A DNA stretch of 39,074 nucleotides. Origin: Paenibacillus albiflavus (GTDB lineage: Bacteria > Bacillota > Bacilli > Paenibacillales > NBRC-103111). This document shows, piece after piece, positions 24,166 through 33,499 of this stretch (positions are counted from its first letter, which is position 1; each line of letters starts with the position of its first letter). The notes under the pieces are model-generated. The model saw nothing but the letters and a program-made list of their open reading frames with translations. It did no database searches and was not told the DNA's origin. A program made the position numbers and the translations under genes. The stretch spans positions 1-39,074 of the forward strand of contig NZ_SKFG01000029.1 in NCBI RefSeq assembly GCF_004344915.1. Direction: 5' to 3'.

Positions 24166-24400
24166 TGTACTCTCCTCTATCATTGCTGCATTTTCATTAT
24201 GATATTTCATGCAGTCTCGTTAAAAAAAGGATCTGAGTTAACAAGAAGTCGAATCAAATCTATCCGTTCATCCTCATACAAAGGATATCATGTAGCTTTA
24301 TCGAATATTTATAAATGAAACTATCTCGAATCCATAAAAGGAGGGGTTGAATTTTGCTGAAGAAGATTCATTTCGTACAAACTCTAAATGATGTAGTTTG

Positions 24401-24510
24401 GCTCCATGCAAAGTCTATACTTTGAACAACGGCGGTTTGTATGGAGCTAAGAAATAAAGTGCCGTCATAAAATTTAAAGATTCGGTAACTGTTTGTAGTA
24501 TAGACTTTGC
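24401..24510. repeat. Interleaved inverted repeats upstream of the CD3324-like gene
   Basis: A perfect 14-bp inverted repeat (GCAAAGTCTATACT at 24408-24421 and its complement at 24497-24510) is interleaved with a 7-bp pair (GCTCCAT at 24401-24407, ATGGAGC at 24441-24447) and a 5-bp pair (24429-24433, 24461-24465). In RNA the first two pairs give an A-B-A'-B' order, meaning a pseudoknot or alternative folds. The rest of the gap (24166-24549) shows no gene. Confidence 0.55.
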
Positions 24511-24549
24511 TACCTTAAAACTCTAAAATTTTTTAGGAGCAGAGCTATA

Positions 24550-24816
24550 ATGAAATATTTAAACGCTGAGAACATCCTGCCGCAACATATATTGAAAGAA
24601 ATACAAAAATATGTGCATGGCGGGGTCATATATATTCCAACACCTGAAGAATGGCGTAAGAAGTGGGGGCAAAGCTCAGGGACTAGAGAATATTTGAACA
24701 CCCGAAATGAAGAGATCCGTCAAAGGTTTTCAATGGGTGCCTCTATTGATGAGCTTTCAGATCTATTCTATCTCTCACGCCACAGTATTAAAAAAATCCT
24801 TTATTCTAAAAAATAA
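24550..24816 (+). CDS. CD3324-family (Mor-like) small DNA-binding protein
   Basis: This 88-residue protein starts MKYLNAENILPQHILKEIQ and contains GGVIYIPTPEEWRKKWG, then a C-terminal helix-turn-helix (about 52-86) with RFSMGASIDELSDLFYLSRH and SIKKIL. The pattern matches the CD3324 family, stand-alone relatives of the Mor transcription activator domain, common in Bacillota and of unknown target. AGGAG is 10 nt before the ATG. It is transcribed alone, between an elaborate inverted-repeat leader and a strong terminator. Confidence 0.8.
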   Translation: MKYLNAENILPQHILKEIQKYVHGGVIYIPTPEEWRKKWGQSSGTREYLNTRNEEIRQRFSMGASIDELSDLFYLSRHSIKKILYSKK

Positions 24817-24825
24817 GTTGATGAC

Positions 24826-24862
24826 AAGTCACATCGGAATGATCTGGATGTGACTTTTTTTT
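24826..24862 (+). terminator. Rightward intrinsic terminator
   Basis: A perfect 10-bp stem AAGTCACATC (24826-24835) with its complement (24847-24856) is followed by a T run on the plus strand. It ends the CD3324-like gene. Confidence 0.9.
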
Positions 24863-24953
24863 GTGTAAAATATGATTCCAAGTCAATGATTATCCAATCT
24901 TAAGCTGCGAACCTTATTATACTTAATATATCAAATTACAGGAGGTTCAAGGA

Positions 24954-25751
24954 ATGGATAATCATAAAGTGAAGAGAATTTGGAATGAATGGTCCGAAAC
25001 GTGGTATCCAAAATATAGAACGGATCAGGCAATTTCAAAAGTAATTAACAACCCCGAGTCAGCATTTCATCACACTACTTATACTATGCTTAAAAAGGCA
25101 TTTCCAAGTTTGCAAGGGAAGCGAATTTGTGTGCCTTCAAGCGGGGATAACCATGCTGTGTTCGCACTACATTTGATGGGGGCATCCGTAACCTCCGTCG
25201 ATATTTCGGAACGACAATTGGAGCATAGTGCTACAATCGCTAAGAAACACGGTTGGGATATTGAGTTCATCTGCGATGATACAATGGAGTTAAGCAAAAT
25301 TAAAAGTAGTGAATATGACTTTGTTTATACCTCAAATGGTGTTCATGTATGGATTCATGATTTATGTTCAATGTATCGAAATATTCACCGCATTCTTAAA
25401 GTTAATGGGATTTATCTCATGTACGAGATTCATCCTTTTAACCGTCCATTCGGAAGTAATACAGAGAAAATCACAGTAGTTAAACCCTATCATGCGACAG
25501 GCCCAATTATCATCGAAGATGTACCCAGATATACCTGGCGTATGCAGGATATCATGAATGCCATGATCACATCAGGTTTATTCATAAATCATATTGAAGA
25601 AATGTACGCAGAGGATGGTTCATTTTGGGTGGATGAATCAGTAGTTGGAGAAATCGCACTCTCAAAAGAAAAACTCGATCATTTATGTAACTGGCATTCT
25701 AACCCCATGGCGGCTCTTCCTCAATGGTTATCAATTAAAGCAACTAAATAA
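24954..25751 (+). CDS. SAM-dependent class I methyltransferase
   Basis: This 265-residue protein has a Methyltransf_11/25-like core: motif I is replaced by GKRICVPSSGDNHAVFALHL (GSGD-like), then SVDISERQLEHSATIAKK with the ribose-binding aspartate, and YDFVYTSNGVHVWI. The N-terminal part (RIWNEWSETWYPKYRTDQA) resembles uncharacterised cytosolic methyltransferases of Bacillota. The substrate is unknown. AGGAGG lies 8 nt upstream. It stands alone on the plus strand, converging on xylB. Confidence 0.85.
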   Translation: MDNHKVKRIWNEWSETWYPKYRTDQAISKVINNPESAFHHTTYTMLKKAFPSLQGKRICVPSSGDNHAVFALHLMGASVTSVDISERQLEHSATIAKKHGWDIEFICDDTMELSKIKSSEYDFVYTSNGVHVWIHDLCSMYRNIHRILKVNGIYLMYEIHPFNRPFGSNTEKITVVKPYHATGPIIIEDVPRYTWRMQDIMNAMITSGLFINHIEEMYAEDGSFWVDESVVGEIALSKEKLDHLCNWHSNPMAALPQWLSIKATK

Positions 25752-25789
25752 CGTAAGGAGCCTTACTTGCCCTCTCTCCTTTCGAATTG

Positions 25790-25821
25790 AAAAAAGTCCC
25801 GACGAAGATATTCATCGGGAC
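25790..25821 (-). terminator. Leftward terminator of the xyl operon
   Basis: GTCCCGACGA (25796-25805) pairs with TCATCGGGAC (25812-25821), one mismatch, with a T run on the minus strand. It lies 25 nt after xylB and closely resembles the terminator at 14364-14398. Confidence 0.85.
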
Positions 25822-25845
25822 ATTTAATCATCGAATGTAAAGCCA

Positions 25846-27336
25846 TTATCTATACAGAAGCAACTGTTCACTCAAACCTTTGGTACTCGCATATATCGAT
25901 TGATAAATTCCGAACAATCCTTGATACGTATTTGCAATCTCCGGATCAGGTTCAAATCTCCGATCATATTTAACAAACCTTTCTGCGCAAGCATGTAAAT
26001 TTTCAAACCAACCGCTGCCGACTGCTGCAAGCATCGCAGCACCAAATGCTGGGCCTTGCTCATTACTTAATTTAACAACAGGTGCTTGGAAAATATCCGC
26101 TTGCATTTGCAGCCAGACATCGCTTTTGGCACCGCCACCGATACTAACGATCCTATTCACTTCTGTTCCCATTTCATGCAGCATTACCAGAGACTCATTC
26201 AGGGAAAAAGTGATTCCCTCCATGACAGCACGAATTAAATGTTCTCTACGATGCGATCCGTCCAGACCAATAAAGCTGCCACGGATCATCGAATCAGCAT
26301 GAGGTGTTCTTTCACCGACCAGATAAGGTGTAAAAAGCAAGCCGCCAGATCCGGCAGACACCTTGGAAACCTCCGACATGAAGTGTTCATAGGATTCTTC
26401 AGGGGCAACCGTTTTCTTTAACCAATCCAAGCTATATCCCGCTGCAAGTGTGACTCCCATCGTGTAGTAACTACTAGGATCGGAATGATTAAAGAAATGC
26501 AACCTGCCTTCTAAATCCTTAATCCCCTCATCATAGGACAAGATCACGCCTGACGTCCCTATGCTGCATAAAGCATCGCCATTGCTCAAAATTCCTGCCC
26601 CTACTGCACCACACGCGTTATCGGCTCCTCCCGCAAACACCTTCGTATCTGAACTTAGATGGGTCCGACTCGTAACTTCTGGCAGCAATTCCCCAACGTA
26701 ATCAAGCGATTCTACAAGAGAAGGGCAGAGCTTCATATCGATACCGAAAGCTTCGCAAATATCCTTACTCCATTCTTTGCGAGCCACATCCAAAAGCAGT
26801 GTTCCTGCCGCATCGGTAACGTCCATATGAAGATGTCCGGTTAAACGATAGCGCAAATAATCTTTAGGCGTCAGAAAGCAGGAAGTCCTATGATAAATTT
26901 CAGGCTCATGCTCCTGTACCCAAAGGATTTTGGGAAGGGTAAACCCTTCCAGCGCTGTATTTTTGCTAATTTTAATTAGTTTGGTTCCGAGTGTGTTCAT
27001 GATCCTTCGGCACTGCTGTGTGGTACGTGTGTCATTCCACAAAATCGCAGGCCTAAGCACTTGACCATCATCATCCAGCAGAACGAGTCCATGCATCTGA
27101 CCTGAAAAGCTGATTCCTTCGATATCTTGGGGATCCACGTTGGAATGTTGCATTAGTTCGTGCAAACTATTTATCGTTTGTTCGTACCAATCCTCCGGAT
27201 CTTGCTCACTGTAGCCCGGTTGTTTGTGGTGTAACGAATAGGACTTCGATACTTCACCGCATACTTGACCTTCTTGATTGACAAGGAGAGCTTTTACAGA
27301 CCCGGTTCCCAAGTCAATGCCAATCACATATTTCAT
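25846..27336 (-). CDS. xylB: Xylulokinase
   Basis: This 496-residue FGGY-family kinase phosphorylates D-xylulose to xylulose 5-phosphate. The N-terminal phosphate loop is GIDLGTGSVKALL, the substrate site has FSGQMHGLVLLD, and the C-terminal FGGY/adenosine segments are GGGAKSDVWLQMQAD and QGPAFGAAMLAAVG. The conserved catalytic Asp is probably in GGADNACGAVG. The ribosome binding site TAGGAG is 6 nt before the ATG. It lies 12 nt after xylA, is the last gene of the operon and is followed by a terminator. Confidence 0.96.
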   Translation of the reverse strand: MKYVIGIDLGTGSVKALLVNQEGQVCGEVSKSYSLHHKQPGYSEQDPEDWYEQTINSLHELMQHSNVDPQDIEGISFSGQMHGLVLLDDDGQVLRPAILWNDTRTTQQCRRIMNTLGTKLIKISKNTALEGFTLPKILWVQEHEPEIYHRTSCFLTPKDYLRYRLTGHLHMDVTDAAGTLLLDVARKEWSKDICEAFGIDMKLCPSLVESLDYVGELLPEVTSRTHLSSDTKVFAGGADNACGAVGAGILSNGDALCSIGTSGVILSYDEGIKDLEGRLHFFNHSDPSSYYTMGVTLAAGYSLDWLKKTVAPEESYEHFMSEVSKVSAGSGGLLFTPYLVGERTPHADSMIRGSFIGLDGSHRREHLIRAVMEGITFSLNESLVMLHEMGTEVNRIVSIGGGAKSDVWLQMQADIFQAPVVKLSNEQGPAFGAAMLAAVGSGWFENLHACAERFVKYDRRFEPDPEIANTYQGLFGIYQSIYASTKGLSEQLLLYR

Positions 27337-27348
27337 ACCCGTCTCCTA

Positions 27349-28662
27349 TCATTCTGAGAATATGTACTCATTTAACTGTGACTTGATCCACTCAATCTTG
27401 CCTGACTTATTGATTTTCTCTTGATTACCTAGCGTGTAGGCCTCCAATTGCTGAAATGTTGCTTTTCCCGTCCTAATATCCATGCCGATGCCAGACTTGA
27501 AGCTGCTATAACGATCCTCGATGATATTCTCAAAGAAACGATCCTCGATTAATTTCACTGCCACCTTTAGTCCCTTTGCAAAAGAATCCATTCCCGCTAT
27601 ATGCGCATGGAATAAGTCCTCTGGTTCAAACGACGATCTTCTGACCTTCGCGTCAAAGTTGACACCACCCGAGCCAAGTCCACCATTCTTTAGAATCTCG
27701 TACATGGCCAGCGTAACCGCATATAAATCTGTCGGAAATTCGTCCGTATCCCACCCTAGTAATAGGTCTCCTTGGTTCGCATCGATGGAACCTAGCATGC
27801 CATGCATCCTTGCGACACGTAGTTCATGCTCGAATGTATGTCCTGCAAGAGTCGCATGGTTCGCTTCAAGATTCAGCTTGAAATGATCCTGTAGACCATA
27901 TTTCTGTAAAAAAGCAATCGTCGTTGCCGCATCAAAATCGTACTGATGCTTGCTCGGCTCCTTCGGTTTCGGCTCAATCAAAAATTGCCCTGTATAGCCG
28001 ATTTCCTTCGCATAAGCAATGGCCATATGATAGAATCTCGCCAAATTATCCAGTTCCAACTCCAAATCCGTATTCAGGAGTGATTCGTATCCCTCGCGTC
28101 CGCCCCAGAAAACATAATTTTCCGATCCGAGTAGAGCTGCGGTTTCAAGCCCTTTCTTTACCTGTGCCGCTGCATATGCGTAGACACCTGCCTCCGAAGT
28201 TGTCACCGCCCCGTGTACGAATCGGGGGTTTGTAAACATGTTCGCCGTGTTCCAAAGCAGTTTAACGCCAGATGCTTGCATCTGCTCTTTTACTAGAGCC
28301 ACGATGATATCGAGATTTTGGTTCGTTTCTTTTAGCGTGCTGCCTTCAGGCGCAATATCACGATCATGAAAGCAAAAATACGGAACATCGATTTTCTCAA
28401 AAAACTCAAAAGCTGCCTCTAAACGTGCTTTTGCCAAATCCATTCCCGTAAAATGGCTCCAAGGGCGAATGGCAGTTTCGCTTCCGAATGGATCACTTCC
28501 TCCTCCAGTCAGCGTATGCCAATAGGCAACGGCGAAGCGAAGATGTTCCTCCATGCTTTTACCGAGAACGATCTCTGATTTATTGTAATATCTAAAAGAG
28601 AACGGATTCTTTGTTTTTCTTCCCTCATAATGAATCTTATCGACTGTTGGGAAATAAACCAT
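27349..28662 (-). CDS. xylA: Xylose isomerase
   Basis: This 437-residue TIM-barrel enzyme interconverts D-xylose and D-xylulose with two divalent metals. [12 protein letters not shown] carries the catalytic His and Asp, [18 protein letters not shown] the metal-binding glutamate and lysine, and [18 protein letters not shown] further metal ligands. GSIDANQGD and [10 protein letters not shown] complete the site. Its length fits the class II (longer) group of Bacillota. It follows the second solute-binding protein gene by 50 bp without a clear new promoter, so it is probably expressed with the transporter. Confidence 0.97.
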   Translation of the reverse strand: MVYFPTVDKIHYEGRKTKNPFSFRYYNKSEIVLGKSMEEHLRFAVAYWHTLTGGGSDPFGSETAIRPWSHFTGMDLAKARLEAAFEFFEKIDVPYFCFHDRDIAPEGSTLKETNQNLDIIVALVKEQMQASGVKLLWNTANMFTNPRFVHGAVTTSEAGVYAYAAAQVKKGLETAALLGSENYVFWGGREGYESLLNTDLELELDNLARFYHMAIAYAKEIGYTGQFLIEPKPKEPSKHQYDFDAATTIAFLQKYGLQDHFKLNLEANHATLAGHTFEHELRVARMHGMLGSIDANQGDLLLGWDTDEFPTDLYAVTLAMYEILKNGGLGSGGVNFDAKVRRSSFEPEDLFHAHIAGMDSFAKGLKVAVKLIEDRFFENIIEDRYSSFKSGIGMDIRTGKATFQQLEAYTLGNQEKINKSGKIEWIKSQLNEYIFSE

Positions 28663-28712
28663 TATTGATTCCTTCTTTCCAAAAAAGTATTTACAATTCT
28701 GTTATACACGGC

Positions 28713-30026
28713 TTATTTGCCCGTCTTGATTGCCGCATCATGTGCTTTGGCGAATTCATCTGGTGTGATTTCTTTGCCGAATAGCGCCTGGATTTGGTTC
28801 AGGTGAACTTCGGCAGCACCTGGTGCCATTTGTACGTCGGTAAACAGTGTAATGCTCGTGGCCTTATTCACTTCATTGAGCAGGTCAATGTAGAGTTGCG
28901 GAAGTTGGATCTTCGACGTGTCCACCTTTGTAGCCGGGATAACGCCCGCCCCAGTTACAGATTCTTCGCCCCAACGCTTCACGAAGTACTTCACAAATTT
29001 TTTGGCTTCAGATTTTACAGGCGAATTCTCAGCGACGAACAAAGCAACGCCGGGACCACCTACCCAACTATCGATATTACCCTTGCCACCACTCACGGTC
29101 GGGAATTTGAAGAAACCGATGTTGTCACGCAATTGCTGAGGAATGTCCTGATTGGTCGTATAATTCGGAAGCTCCCATGTACCCATCATATACATGGCAA
29201 CCCCACTGTTCAGAAGCTCCGCTTTAACTTCGTCATTCGATAAACCGTTAAAACCTTTATTGAAAGCATTCATATCAACCAGATCTTGAACACGCTTCGC
29301 CGCTTCGACAAGACCCGTATCGGTGAAGGAGGATATACCCTTAATCGCGTTTGCAAGCGTCTCCGTACCCGCGATTCGATCAGCCATATACATATACCAA
29401 AGAGAACCCGTCCAACGATCTTTGTTGCCGAGCGCGATTGGCTCTACGCCATTACTTGCAAGTGTTTTCACAATTTTCAGAAAATCATCGTAAGTCGTTG
29501 GAACCTGCAAACCATATTGCGCGAATATTTTCTTATTGTAGTAAACCGGAGCGATGTTGAATTCGAGAGGTAATGCATATGTTTTGCCACCGATGTTATA
29601 CGCTTCTGTAGTTCCAGGAACGAACGAGCCCTGCAACTCGCCTTGCAACAGCTCATCGAGTGGTGTTAACAGATTACCTTCGACGAATGGCTGAAGATAT
29701 CCGGCTGCCCATGTCATGCCAACGTCCGGTAGTTCGTTGACAGTAGAGAGCACTTTCATCTTGGCTTTGTATCGCTCATTATCAAGCACTTCTTGCTTAA
29801 TGGTAACGTTAGGATTCTCCGCTTGATACTCTTTAATAATTTTGTTCACAATTTGGTGTTGGCCTGATGCACCAGTTTCTGGGTAAAGATGCATCATGTT
29901 GATCGTCACCTTTTCCCCCATTACTGCGTCCTGAACATGATTATTATCGTTCGAACTTCTGCAACCGTACATGACAAGAAACAGACCAACCACTAGTACC
30001 AATAGCGCTCGAATTTTTGTATGCAT
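28713..30026 (-). CDS. Sugar ABC transporter solute-binding lipoprotein (second)
   Basis: This protein of about 437 residues has an N-terminal signal with the lipobox LVMYGC, so the mature protein is anchored at its cysteine on the outer face of the membrane. The rest is an extracellular solute-binding protein family 1 fold: VTINMMHLYPETG, VTIKQEVLDNERYKAKM, ELPDVGMTWAAGYLQPFVE, YALPLEFNIAPVYYNKK and GGPGVALFVAEN. I favour the ATG at 30026 (8 nt after GGTGG); 30032 is an alternative. It follows the permeases and precedes xylA, and is a second binding protein for the same permease pair or for another transporter. Ligand probably xylose-type sugars. Confidence 0.9.
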   Translation of the reverse strand: MHTKIRALLVLVVGLFLVMYGCRSSNDNNHVQDAVMGEKVTINMMHLYPETGASGQHQIVNKIIKEYQAENPNVTIKQEVLDNERYKAKMKVLSTVNELPDVGMTWAAGYLQPFVEGNLLTPLDELLQGELQGSFVPGTTEAYNIGGKTYALPLEFNIAPVYYNKKIFAQYGLQVPTTYDDFLKIVKTLASNGVEPIALGNKDRWTGSLWYMYMADRIAGTETLANAIKGISSFTDTGLVEAAKRVQDLVDMNAFNKGFNGLSNDEVKAELLNSGVAMYMMGTWELPNYTTNQDIPQQLRDNIGFFKFPTVSGGKGNIDSWVGGPGVALFVAENSPVKSEAKKFVKYFVKRWGEESVTGAGVIPATKVDTSKIQLPQLYIDLLNEVNKATSITLFTDVQMAPGAAEVHLNQIQALFGKEITPDEFAKAHDAAIKTGK

Positions 30027-30090
30027 GCTCATATCCACCACCAACTATCATGCCAATCCGGCAAGATGTATTTTGGACAGAGTGCCGATC

Positions 30091-30945
30091 TTACTCTTTC
30101 ACTCCGCCAAGCGCCACGCCCGCAATAATATACCTCGATAGTAAAAAGTATATCACGAACAGTGGCAACACCGTTAGTGAGAGCCCCAAGTAGATTGAAC
30201 CGAACTCCGTCTTGTAAATATCACCTTTTAGCAAGCTTACCATGATCGGCAACGTATATTTATCCTTCTGTGTGAGCAGGATGAGCGGCATGAACAGGTT
30301 GTTCCAACTAGCCACAAAGGCAAATATGGCTTGTGTTGCGATTGCTGGTATCATGATCGGTATGACAATTCGGTTGAAGGTGTAGAATTCACCCGATCCG
30401 TCAATGCGTGCTGCCTCCACCATTTCAATCGACAACGCGGCAAGCAAGTATTGACGCATGAAGAACACGATCGTTGGCGCCGCAATGGAAGGTAGAATCA
30501 GTGGCAGGAAGCTGTTTGTCCAGTGCAATTGATACATGAACTGGTAAAATCCGATGGCACTTGCCTGTGCTGGAATCATCATCACGCACATGATAAATGT
30601 AAAGAAAGGCTGACGCATCTTCCAGTTATATACGACAAGCGCATATGCAGTTAGAGACGAGAAATAGACCGCACAGATTGTAGAGAAGCCCGAGATGATG
30701 AGTGAGTTGAAGAGTCCTTTTAGCGGATCGAAGCTCTTACTGAGCAGCACGTTCAGATTGGTCATGATGTGTGTCGACGGCAGCAGAGAAAGTCCGCTTT
30801 GGATTTCCGGCGTTGAACGTGTGGCGTTGACAAACATGATCCAGAACGGCAGTATGCTGAGCAGCGACAGGAAAATGCAGACGATATAGATGATCATCCT
30901 ATTGATTTTAAGAGAGCCTGTAGCACTTGTTTGAATTTTCGCCAT
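30091..30945 (-). CDS. Carbohydrate ABC transporter permease (MalG type)
   Basis: This 284-residue protein has six membrane helices. The cytoplasmic EAA loop EAARIDGSGEFYTFNRIVI contacts the ATPase subunit. It starts MAKIQTSATGSLKINRM, with GGGGG 9 nt upstream inside the end of the preceding permease gene (3-nt gap). It is the MalG-like half of a CUT1 importer; the MalF-like half precedes it. No ATPase gene lies in the locus, so a shared MsmK-type ATPase is expected elsewhere. Confidence 0.95.
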   Translation of the reverse strand: MAKIQTSATGSLKINRMIIYIVCIFLSLLSILPFWIMFVNATRSTPEIQSGLSLLPSTHIMTNLNVLLSKSFDPLKGLFNSLIISGFSTICAVYFSSLTAYALVVYNWKMRQPFFTFIMCVMMIPAQASAIGFYQFMYQLHWTNSFLPLILPSIAAPTIVFFMRQYLLAALSIEMVEAARIDGSGEFYTFNRIVIPIMIPAIATQAIFAFVASWNNLFMPLILLTQKDKYTLPIMVSLLKGDIYKTEFGSIYLGLSLTVLPLFVIYFLLSRYIIAGVALGGVKE

Positions 30946-30948
30946 GAA

Positions 30949-31917
30949 TCACATCCCCCTTGTCACTGCTTGCGCAGCTTTTTTAATTTTCTTTTGTGCT
31001 TTCTTCAGCTTTACCTTATCACGGTCGCGCATGATGTAGAACAGCAGTCCTGACAGTACTGCCGCTATCACAAACATGATCATGCTCGCCGCCGCCGCAG
31101 TATTGTACATATAACTGCCCTTGAACGCTTGCCCGTATATGAACACTGATGTGGTAAGCGTAGCGTCATCCGGTCCACCGTAGAGGAACAGTTGTGGGAT
31201 ATCGAACATCTGCAAGCCACCGATCATCGATGTAATCAACGTGTAGAGCATGATCGTTTTAAGACTTGGCAGCGTGACGCGGAAGAAGGTTTGGAACGTG
31301 CTGGCACCGTCAATGGCCGCAGACTCAAATAGTGCGGGATTGATGCCCATAACACCTGCAATAAGGATAAGCATTGTGTTTCCATACCACATCCAGAATT
31401 GGATGAACGATACGATACCTCTTGCAGTATTCTTATCCTGCAAGAAATAAATCGGAGAGTCAGTTAAGCCCAGCATCTCAAACAAACTGTTTATAGGACC
31501 TATCGGGTAAGAGAATAAGGCATTAAAAAGTACGGCGATTGTGCTCGCCGTGATGATATTCGGCATATAAAGCATCACTTTGAACGCACCTTGTCCCCTT
31601 ACCTTATTGCGCCGATTTGTGAACCAGACCGTGAGCAAAAGCGCAAGCAAGATCTGTGGAATGAAGTTGATGATCCAAAGGAGTGCGGTATTGCGAAGCG
31701 ACTTTCCGAATGAGACGTTATGAAGGATGAGATCCTTAAAATTTTGAAAAGGATTATCCAAAATATGAATTGGCTTTGGGATTAATCCTTTCAAATCGGT
31801 AAAACCGATAACCGCGGTATACAAAATGGGATATAACGAGAAAACCAGAAACGCCAGTACAAATGGAAGACTGAATATATAGCCATATTTCGAATAGCTG
31901 ACACCCTTGCGACGCAT
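30949..31917 (-). CDS. Carbohydrate ABC transporter permease (MalF type)
   Basis: This permease of about 322 residues starts MRRKGVSYSKYGYIFSLPFV and has six membrane helices. The EAA loop is ESAAIDGASTFQTFFRVTL. I chose the ATG at 31917, 6 nt after GAGGTG; the upstream GTG (31926) overlaps the ribosome binding site. The C-terminus is basic (KVKLKKAQKKIKKAA). It forms the membrane channel with the MalG-type protein and receives substrate from the upstream solute-binding lipoprotein. Confidence 0.95.
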   Translation of the reverse strand: MRRKGVSYSKYGYIFSLPFVLAFLVFSLYPILYTAVIGFTDLKGLIPKPIHILDNPFQNFKDLILHNVSFGKSLRNTALLWIINFIPQILLALLLTVWFTNRRNKVRGQGAFKVMLYMPNIITASTIAVLFNALFSYPIGPINSLFEMLGLTDSPIYFLQDKNTARGIVSFIQFWMWYGNTMLILIAGVMGINPALFESAAIDGASTFQTFFRVTLPSLKTIMLYTLITSMIGGLQMFDIPQLFLYGGPDDATLTTSVFIYGQAFKGSYMYNTAAAASMIMFVIAAVLSGLLFYIMRDRDKVKLKKAQKKIKKAAQAVTRGM

Positions 31918-31941
31918 AGCTCCCACCTCGTCTATTGATAT

Positions 31942-31969
31942 AAGGGACGGGAAAATTTACCCGCCCCTT
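31942..31969 (-). other. Intercistronic hairpin between binding protein and permease genes
   Basis: AAGGGACGGG (31942-31951) pairs with CCCGCCCCTT (31960-31969), one non-standard pair, 8-nt loop. No long T run follows on the minus strand. Such hairpins commonly stabilise the upstream binding-protein message or cause partial termination, giving excess binding protein over permease. Confidence 0.6.
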
Positions 31970-31979
31970 TGTTACTTTC

Positions 31980-33389
31980 CTATTTACTCTCAATTCCGAG
32001 TTGATCCTTGACTTGCTGCTTGAAATCCGCAATCGCCTTGTCACGGCTCTTGGTACCAGCGGTATACTCACGTACCTGTCCGCGCCATAAGCTGTTAATC
32101 GACTCGTCGTATTGAGTGAGGTTTTTGCCTGTAGCGTTGGCATTAGCCGGAACGAATACGTCGAACATATTCTGTCCGCCTAGCAGCGCGACTTTGCCGT
32201 CAGATTTGCTCATTACGACTGAGGATGCAACGGTGTCCTTCGTGCCTTGCTCGCCATCCTTCATGGTACCGTTAGCCCAATAATATTGGAGGCCTGTATC
32301 AGAAGTATCAAGCGTGACCCACTTGATGAAATCAGCAACGGCTTGCTTTTTAGCATCGTTCTTAGCCGCATCTTTATTCGCGAGGATCCAAGTGCCGCCC
32401 CAGAAGAAACCGGTTGTCGGTTCCGTAGCAGCCCAATCACCGTTCGTATCTTTAACTTGATCTTTCATCACGTAGTTAATAAACCAAGCTGGGCCGAAGA
32501 ATCCGAAGATTGGTTGTTTGCCTGAGCCGGACATATCCGCAAACCAAGCTTCTTGCCAGTCTTGTGTGTCATTATGATAGCCATTGTCTTTCAACTTTTT
32601 AGAGAAATCAATGAACTGTTCGCGCTTCGGATCGATTACAAGCTTGCCGTCTTCAAGCCAGCCCTTGTCAGAACTGTTCTCGATCGCGTGCCAAATATCC
32701 CCATCACCGGATACGATGCCGTAACCCTTATCCTTCAGCTTTGCAGCCGTATCGAAGAACTTATCCCAGCCAGGACCAATTGCATTCTTAATGGTTGCAG
32801 GATCGTCAGTTCCAAAAACATCTTTGGCAATCGAGCGGCGATAAATGAAAGCACCACCGGTCGCTTGATAAGCTAGACCTTTCAACTCACCATTCTTGCT
32901 TCCAATGTCAACCGAGTATTGGGCGATGCCAGCATCCTTTACCATTTGATCACTGAGGCCCAAATCAGCGTAATTGGCAGCATAGCCGGAAGCATCCCCT
33001 TGTGTGTACTTGAGGACGAAGGCTGATTCTGCTGCATAGATATCCGGGGCATCCTTGCCTCCGCCAGCGAGCGCCTGATCGAGAGCAGGCTGATAAGCGC
33101 CATCTGTGGTTGCAATAATTGTAGTTTTGAACTCAACATTCGCCTCAGGATGAACTTGAAGATACTTGGTCGTCATGTTCGGAATTTCATCCGTGAAGCT
33201 CCACAGATTGATGGTTACTTTCTCCTTCGGGGTGTTGTTCGGCGAAGGTTCTGTGCTGCTGCTCGGCGTACTCGGGTTTGTGCTTGGGCTTGTACTTGAG
33301 CCTGCGTTACTGGTCGAGTTCCCGCTACACGCGGTGAACACAGAGGTTAACATCATAATTGCTAAGGTTACAGTTAAAAAGCGTTTCAT
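31980..33389 (-). CDS. Sugar ABC transporter solute-binding lipoprotein (first)
   Basis: This 469-residue lipoprotein starts MKRFLTVTLAIMMLTSVFTA followed by C (lipobox), then a Ser/Thr/Asn/Pro-rich linker of about 35 residues typical of Paenibacillus-like exported proteins. The binding domain has VTINLWSFTDEIPNMTTKYL, PDIYAAESAFVLKYTQG, GLAYQATGGAFIYRRS and GTWILANKDAAKN. GGGAGG lies 8 nt before the ATG. It is the first gene of the transporter operon, behind a promoter with a catabolite-response element, and is expected to bind xylose or xylo-oligosaccharides. Confidence 0.93.
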   Translation of the reverse strand: MKRFLTVTLAIMMLTSVFTACSGNSTSNAGSSTSPSTNPSTPSSSTEPSPNNTPKEKVTINLWSFTDEIPNMTTKYLQVHPEANVEFKTTIIATTDGAYQPALDQALAGGGKDAPDIYAAESAFVLKYTQGDASGYAANYADLGLSDQMVKDAGIAQYSVDIGSKNGELKGLAYQATGGAFIYRRSIAKDVFGTDDPATIKNAIGPGWDKFFDTAAKLKDKGYGIVSGDGDIWHAIENSSDKGWLEDGKLVIDPKREQFIDFSKKLKDNGYHNDTQDWQEAWFADMSGSGKQPIFGFFGPAWFINYVMKDQVKDTNGDWAATEPTTGFFWGGTWILANKDAAKNDAKKQAVADFIKWVTLDTSDTGLQYYWANGTMKDGEQGTKDTVASSVVMSKSDGKVALLGGQNMFDVFVPANANATGKNLTQYDESINSLWRGQVREYTAGTKSRDKAIADFKQQVKDQLGIESK

Positions 33390-33425
33390 GCATTTGACCT
33401 CCCTTTTATACGCTTACAGTTACTT

Positions 33426-33470
33426 TGTAACCGCTACCATAATTATAGTGTTGGTAATGTAAACGCATAA
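33426..33470 (-). promoter_or_regulatory. Promoter and catabolite-response element of the transporter operon
   Basis: On the minus strand a TATAAT box (33442-33447) follows a weak -35 TTATGC (33465-33470) at 17 nt. The site TGGTAGCGGTTACA (33426-33439) matches the CcpA consensus TGNNANCGNTNNCA at every fixed position and overlaps the expected transcription start. Repression by CcpA when glucose is present is inferred. Confidence 0.75.
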
Positions 33471-33499
33471 GGAACTGTCCATTGGGAGAAATTCCATTA

